This document shows, in pieces, positions 5,227 through 7,217 of a stretch of DNA of 7,217 nt (its first letter is position 1; each line of letters opens with the position of its first letter). The notes beneath the pieces are model-generated. The model worked only from the letters and a program-made list of their open reading frames with translations, searched no databases and was not told where the DNA came from. A program made the position numbers and the translations under genes. The stretch is from Actinomycetes bacterium (GTDB lineage Bacteria; Actinomycetota; Acidimicrobiia; Acidimicrobiales; Palsa-688), in NCBI GenBank assembly GCA_021796905.1, contig JAKABK010000088.1:1-7217 (forward strand), given 5' to 3'.

Positions 5227-6606
5227 ATGGAGCATCTGGTGGGCCTGGTGGGCGGACGGCGGCGCAGGGAGGTCGCCGGCCTGGGCCTCGTGGCCGCCCT
5301 CACCCTGGTCGGCGCCTACCTCGAGGCCCACCCCGCCCACGTCTACGCCGGGCTGCACCTGCGGGGGGCGCCGCCAGCGGCCGCCTACCTGGTGCTCGTC
5401 GCCGCGGTCGTGGCGCTCGGGTGGCGGGAAGCCGTCCCGCTCGCGAGCTTCGTGGTCACCGCGGCGGCCGCCGTCGCCTGGGCGGCGTTCGGGCAGATCG
5501 ACGGGGCCGTGCTGGTCCCGATGCTCGTCGCCACCTACGCCATGGCGGCCCGCCTGCCGCGCTGGCGCGCCTTGGGCGCCGGTCTCGCCGGGGCGGGCGC
5601 GGTCTGGGTCACCGAGGGCCTGCTCGGGCCGTTCGGCTGGTTGGGAGGACCGAATGCCACCATGTGGCCGGAGCTGCTCGCCGCCGGCACCCTCGGTGCC
5701 TACCTGGCGGCCCGGCGCCAGTGGCTCGCAGCGGAGGCCGACCGGGCGGCACGAGCCGAGCGCGCCCGGGACGACGAGACCCGCCGCCAGGTCGACGCCG
5801 AGCGGATCCGGATCGCCAGGGAGCTGCACGACGTCGTGGCGCACTCGATCTCGATGATCGGGGTGCAGGCGGCCGCCGCCGGGATGCTCCTCGCCGACGA
5901 CCCCGAAGCCGCCGGTGCCGCCCTCCGGGAGATCCGCAGGGCGAGCCGGGACGGCCTGCGGGAGCTGCGCACGATCCTCCAGGTGTTGCGCGACGGCGAC
6001 GGTCCCGGGTCGCCGGCGGTGCCGTTACCCGACCGTCAGGCGATCGGGGCGCTGGTCGACGCGGCGAGCACGGCAGGCACCCCGGCGACCCTCACCGTCT
6101 CGGGCGATCTCGCTGACCTGCCTCCCGAGGTGGCGCTCGCCGCGTACCGCATCGTGCAGGAGTCGCTCACCAACGTCGTCCGCCACGCCGGCGGGGCGCG
6201 CACCGTCGTCGAGGTGCGAGTCGAGCCCACGGCGCTCGCCGTCGAGGTGGTCGACTCCGGTGGGCGGCCCGGGGCCGGGTCGGGGGACGGGGCCGGCAGC
6301 GGGCTGATCGGCATGCGCGAACGTGCCGCGGCGCTCGGCGGGTCGCTCGCCGCCGGTCCCAGACCCGGGGGTGGGTTCGCGGTGAGCGCCCGCCTGCCGC
6401 TCGGCACCCCCGACCCCCTCGAGCGGCCCGACCCCACCGACCTTCCCGATCTTCCCGGGCGGTCCGACCCCCTCGGGCGGTCCGACCCTACCGACCTTCC
6501 CGGGCGGTCCGGCTCTCCCGGGTGGCCCGGGCGTGAGCGCCCCGCCGGCCCGCCCGACGCCGGTGGCGGGGCCGGTCCGGTGACGGTCCGGGTGGCCCGG
6601 GCGTGA
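5227..6606 (+). CDS. Sensor histidine kinase (NarL-partner type, HisKA_3)
   Basis: This is a 459-residue membrane sensor kinase that should autophosphorylate and pass phosphate to the regulator encoded next. The N-terminal part (about 15-162) holds five or six hydrophobic segments with little outside the membrane, so the stimulus may be sensed in or at the membrane. A charged coiled segment (165-195) leads into the HisKA_3 domain, with phosphoacceptor H201 in ARELHDVVAHS and dimerisation helices to about 256. The HATPase_c domain (about 298-392) has an N-box QESLTNVVRHA (N316), D343 in VVDSGG, and the glycine loop GSGLIGMRERAAALGG (357-372). After the catalytic domain comes an unusual Pro/Asp/Gly/Arg-rich tail (394-459) with internal repeats. 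I place the start at 5227, where the membrane region begins and a -10 element sits at leaderless distance; an upstream in-frame start at 5074 adds 51 Pro/Arg-rich residues. The stop overlaps the regulator start. Confidence 0.92.
   Translation: MEHLVGLVGGRRRREVAGLGLVAALTLVGAYLEAHPAHVYAGLHLRGAPPAAAYLVLVAAVVALGWREAVPLASFVVTAAAAVAWAAFGQIDGAVLVPMLVATYAMAARLPRWRALGAGLAGAGAVWVTEGLLGPFGWLGGPNATMWPELLAAGTLGAYLAARRQWLAAEADRAARAERARDDETRRQVDAERIRIARELHDVVAHSISMIGVQAAAAGMLLADDPEAAGAALREIRRASRDGLRELRTILQVLRDGDGPGSPAVPLPDRQAIGALVDAASTAGTPATLTVSGDLADLPPEVALAAYRIVQESLTNVVRHAGGARTVVEVRVEPTALAVEVVDSGGRPGAGSGDGAGSGLIGMRERAAALGGSLAAGPRPGGGFAVSARLPLGTPDPLERPDPTDLPDLPGRSDPLGRSDPTDLPGRSGSPGWPGRERPAGPPDAGGGAGPVTVRVARA
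6412..6510 (+). repeat. In-frame tandem repeat in the kinase tail (54 + 45 bp)
   Basis: Two adjacent units, 6412-6465 and 6466-6510, are nearly the same and differ mainly by loss of 9 bp in the second. They encode DPLERPDPTDLPDLPGRS (residues 396-413) and DPLGRSDPTDLPGRS (414-428). A decayed third copy, GSPGWPG, follows. Both lengths are multiples of three, so the reading frame is kept. The units code for a disordered Pro/Asp-rich tail outside the catalytic domain. Confidence 0.8.
6518..6606 (+). repeat. 19-bp direct repeat flanking the end of the kinase gene
   Basis: CCGGGTGGCCCGGGCGTGA occurs at 6518-6536 and 6588-6606, exactly 70 bp apart. The second copy contains the kinase stop codon and the regulator GTG start. 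The first copy holds the same signals but in a different frame for the kinase (70 is not a multiple of three), so the ribosome reads through it. Confidence 0.8.
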
Positions 6607-7217
6607 TCCGGGTCCTGCTCGCCGACGACCAGGCGCTGGTGCGCGCCGGGTTCCGGGTGCTGGTCGGGGCGGCCCCCGACATCGAAGTGGTCGGGGAGGC
6701 CGCCGACGGGGCCGAAGCGCTCGAAGCGGCCCGCGCCCGGCACGCCGACGTGGTGTTGATGGACATCCGGATGCCCGGTGTCGACGGGCTGGAGGCCACC
6801 CGACGGATCGGGGCGGACCCAGATCTCGCCGCCACCAAGGTCCTGATCCTCACCACCTTCGAGGACGACGAGTACGTCTTCGAGGCGTTGCGGGCCGGGG
6901 CCAGCGGGTTCCTGCTCAAGGACACCGAACCCGACGAGCTGGCCAACGCCATCCGGGTCGTCGCCCGCGGCGACGCCTTGTTGTCGCCGAGCGTCACCCG
7001 CCGCCTGATCGCCGGGATCGCGGGTCGCAGCCCGGCCCGGGCGGTCGACCCGGCAGGGCTCGCCGCGCTCACCGAACGCGAACGGGAGGTTCTCGCCCTG
7101 GTCGGCGCCGGGCTGAGCAACGAGGAGATCGCCGGCGAGCTCTACATGAGCCCCCTCACCGCCAAGACCCACGTGAGCCGCACGATGGCCAAGCTGCACG
7201 CCAGGGACCGGGCGCAG
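6603..7217 (+). CDS. NarL/FixJ-family response regulator (3' end outside the window)
   Basis: This partial gene gives 205 residues before the window ends; family length suggests roughly 10-20 more are missing. The receiver domain (about 2-118) has the acidic pair D8-D9, phosphoacceptor D54 in VVLMDIRMPG, T84 in LILTTFEDDEYVFEAL, and K106 in GFLLKD. A linker leads to the LuxR-type helix-turn-helix (about 155-205), seen in LTEREREVLALVGAGLSNEEIA and MSPLTAKTHVSRTMAKL. It should be a DNA-binding activator or repressor, phosphorylated by the kinase encoded just upstream. The GTG start at 6603 overlaps the kinase stop as GTGA and lacks a good ribosome site (only GGGTGG at 6590-6595), so translation is probably coupled to the kinase. 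Likely targets include its own operon and the divergent membrane-protein gene, through the repeats at 5135-5162 (inference). Confidence 0.93.
   Translation, partial: MIRVLLADDQALVRAGFRVLVGAAPDIEVVGEAADGAEALEAARARHADVVLMDIRMPGVDGLEATRRIGADPDLAATKVLILTTFEDDEYVFEALRAGASGFLLKDTEPDELANAIRVVARGDALLSPSVTRRLIAGIAGRSPARAVDPAGLAALTEREREVLALVGAGLSNEEIAGELYMSPLTAKTHVSRTMAKLHARDRAQ

Noticed and set aside
6582..6602. Alternative upstream start for the response regulator
   Set aside because: The nearby GTG at 6580 is not in the regulator frame, and the receiver domain's first strand begins immediately at the GTG at 6603.

Overview
The window is very GC-rich, with strong G/C bias at third codon positions. 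It carries actinobacterial-type gene families: a TetR/MMPL pair, a DUF6069-like membrane protein, and a NarL-type kinase with its response regulator. A leaderless-looking start also fits, so the source is most likely a member of the Actinomycetota, but genus cannot be read from the sequence. I see no tRNA, rRNA, CRISPR array, insertion sequence or phage gene. The right end cuts through a gene.

Layout. (1) Positions 145-704, minus strand: a two-gene toxin-antitoxin operon, with a ribbon-helix-helix-like antitoxin first and a MazF/PemK-type endoribonuclease toxin second, joined by an ATGA overlap. (2) Positions 903-1544, minus strand: a TetR-family repressor, divergent from (3) positions 1626-3806, plus strand: a full-length MMPL/RND membrane transporter. 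A near-perfect palindrome lies in the 81-bp gap between them, in the usual arrangement of an efflux or lipid-export pump controlled by its own repressor. (4) Positions 3892-5022, minus strand: a membrane protein with a DUF6069-like four-helix N-terminal part, a fifth helix, a Gly/Pro/Trp-rich linker and a probable extracellular beta-rich domain. It converges on the transporter, and the short gap between them is framed by an 11-bp inverted repeat that contains both stop codons. (5) Positions 5227-7217, plus strand: a histidine kinase and a NarL/FixJ-type response regulator overlapping by GTGA. The regulator is cut off by the window edge.

How they may work together. The TetR protein probably represses the transporter and itself. 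The two-component pair is divergent from the DUF6069-like protein across a 204-bp region holding paired CCCCAGGG boxes exactly 20 bp apart, so the membrane protein is a plausible target or signalling partner of the pair (inference). The toxin-antitoxin operon appears to be an independent unit. Most of the window is ordinary chromosomal content. The parts most worth following up are the DUF6069/beta-domain fusion with its divergent two-component system, the symmetric convergent terminator, and the recently duplicated tail of the kinase gene.
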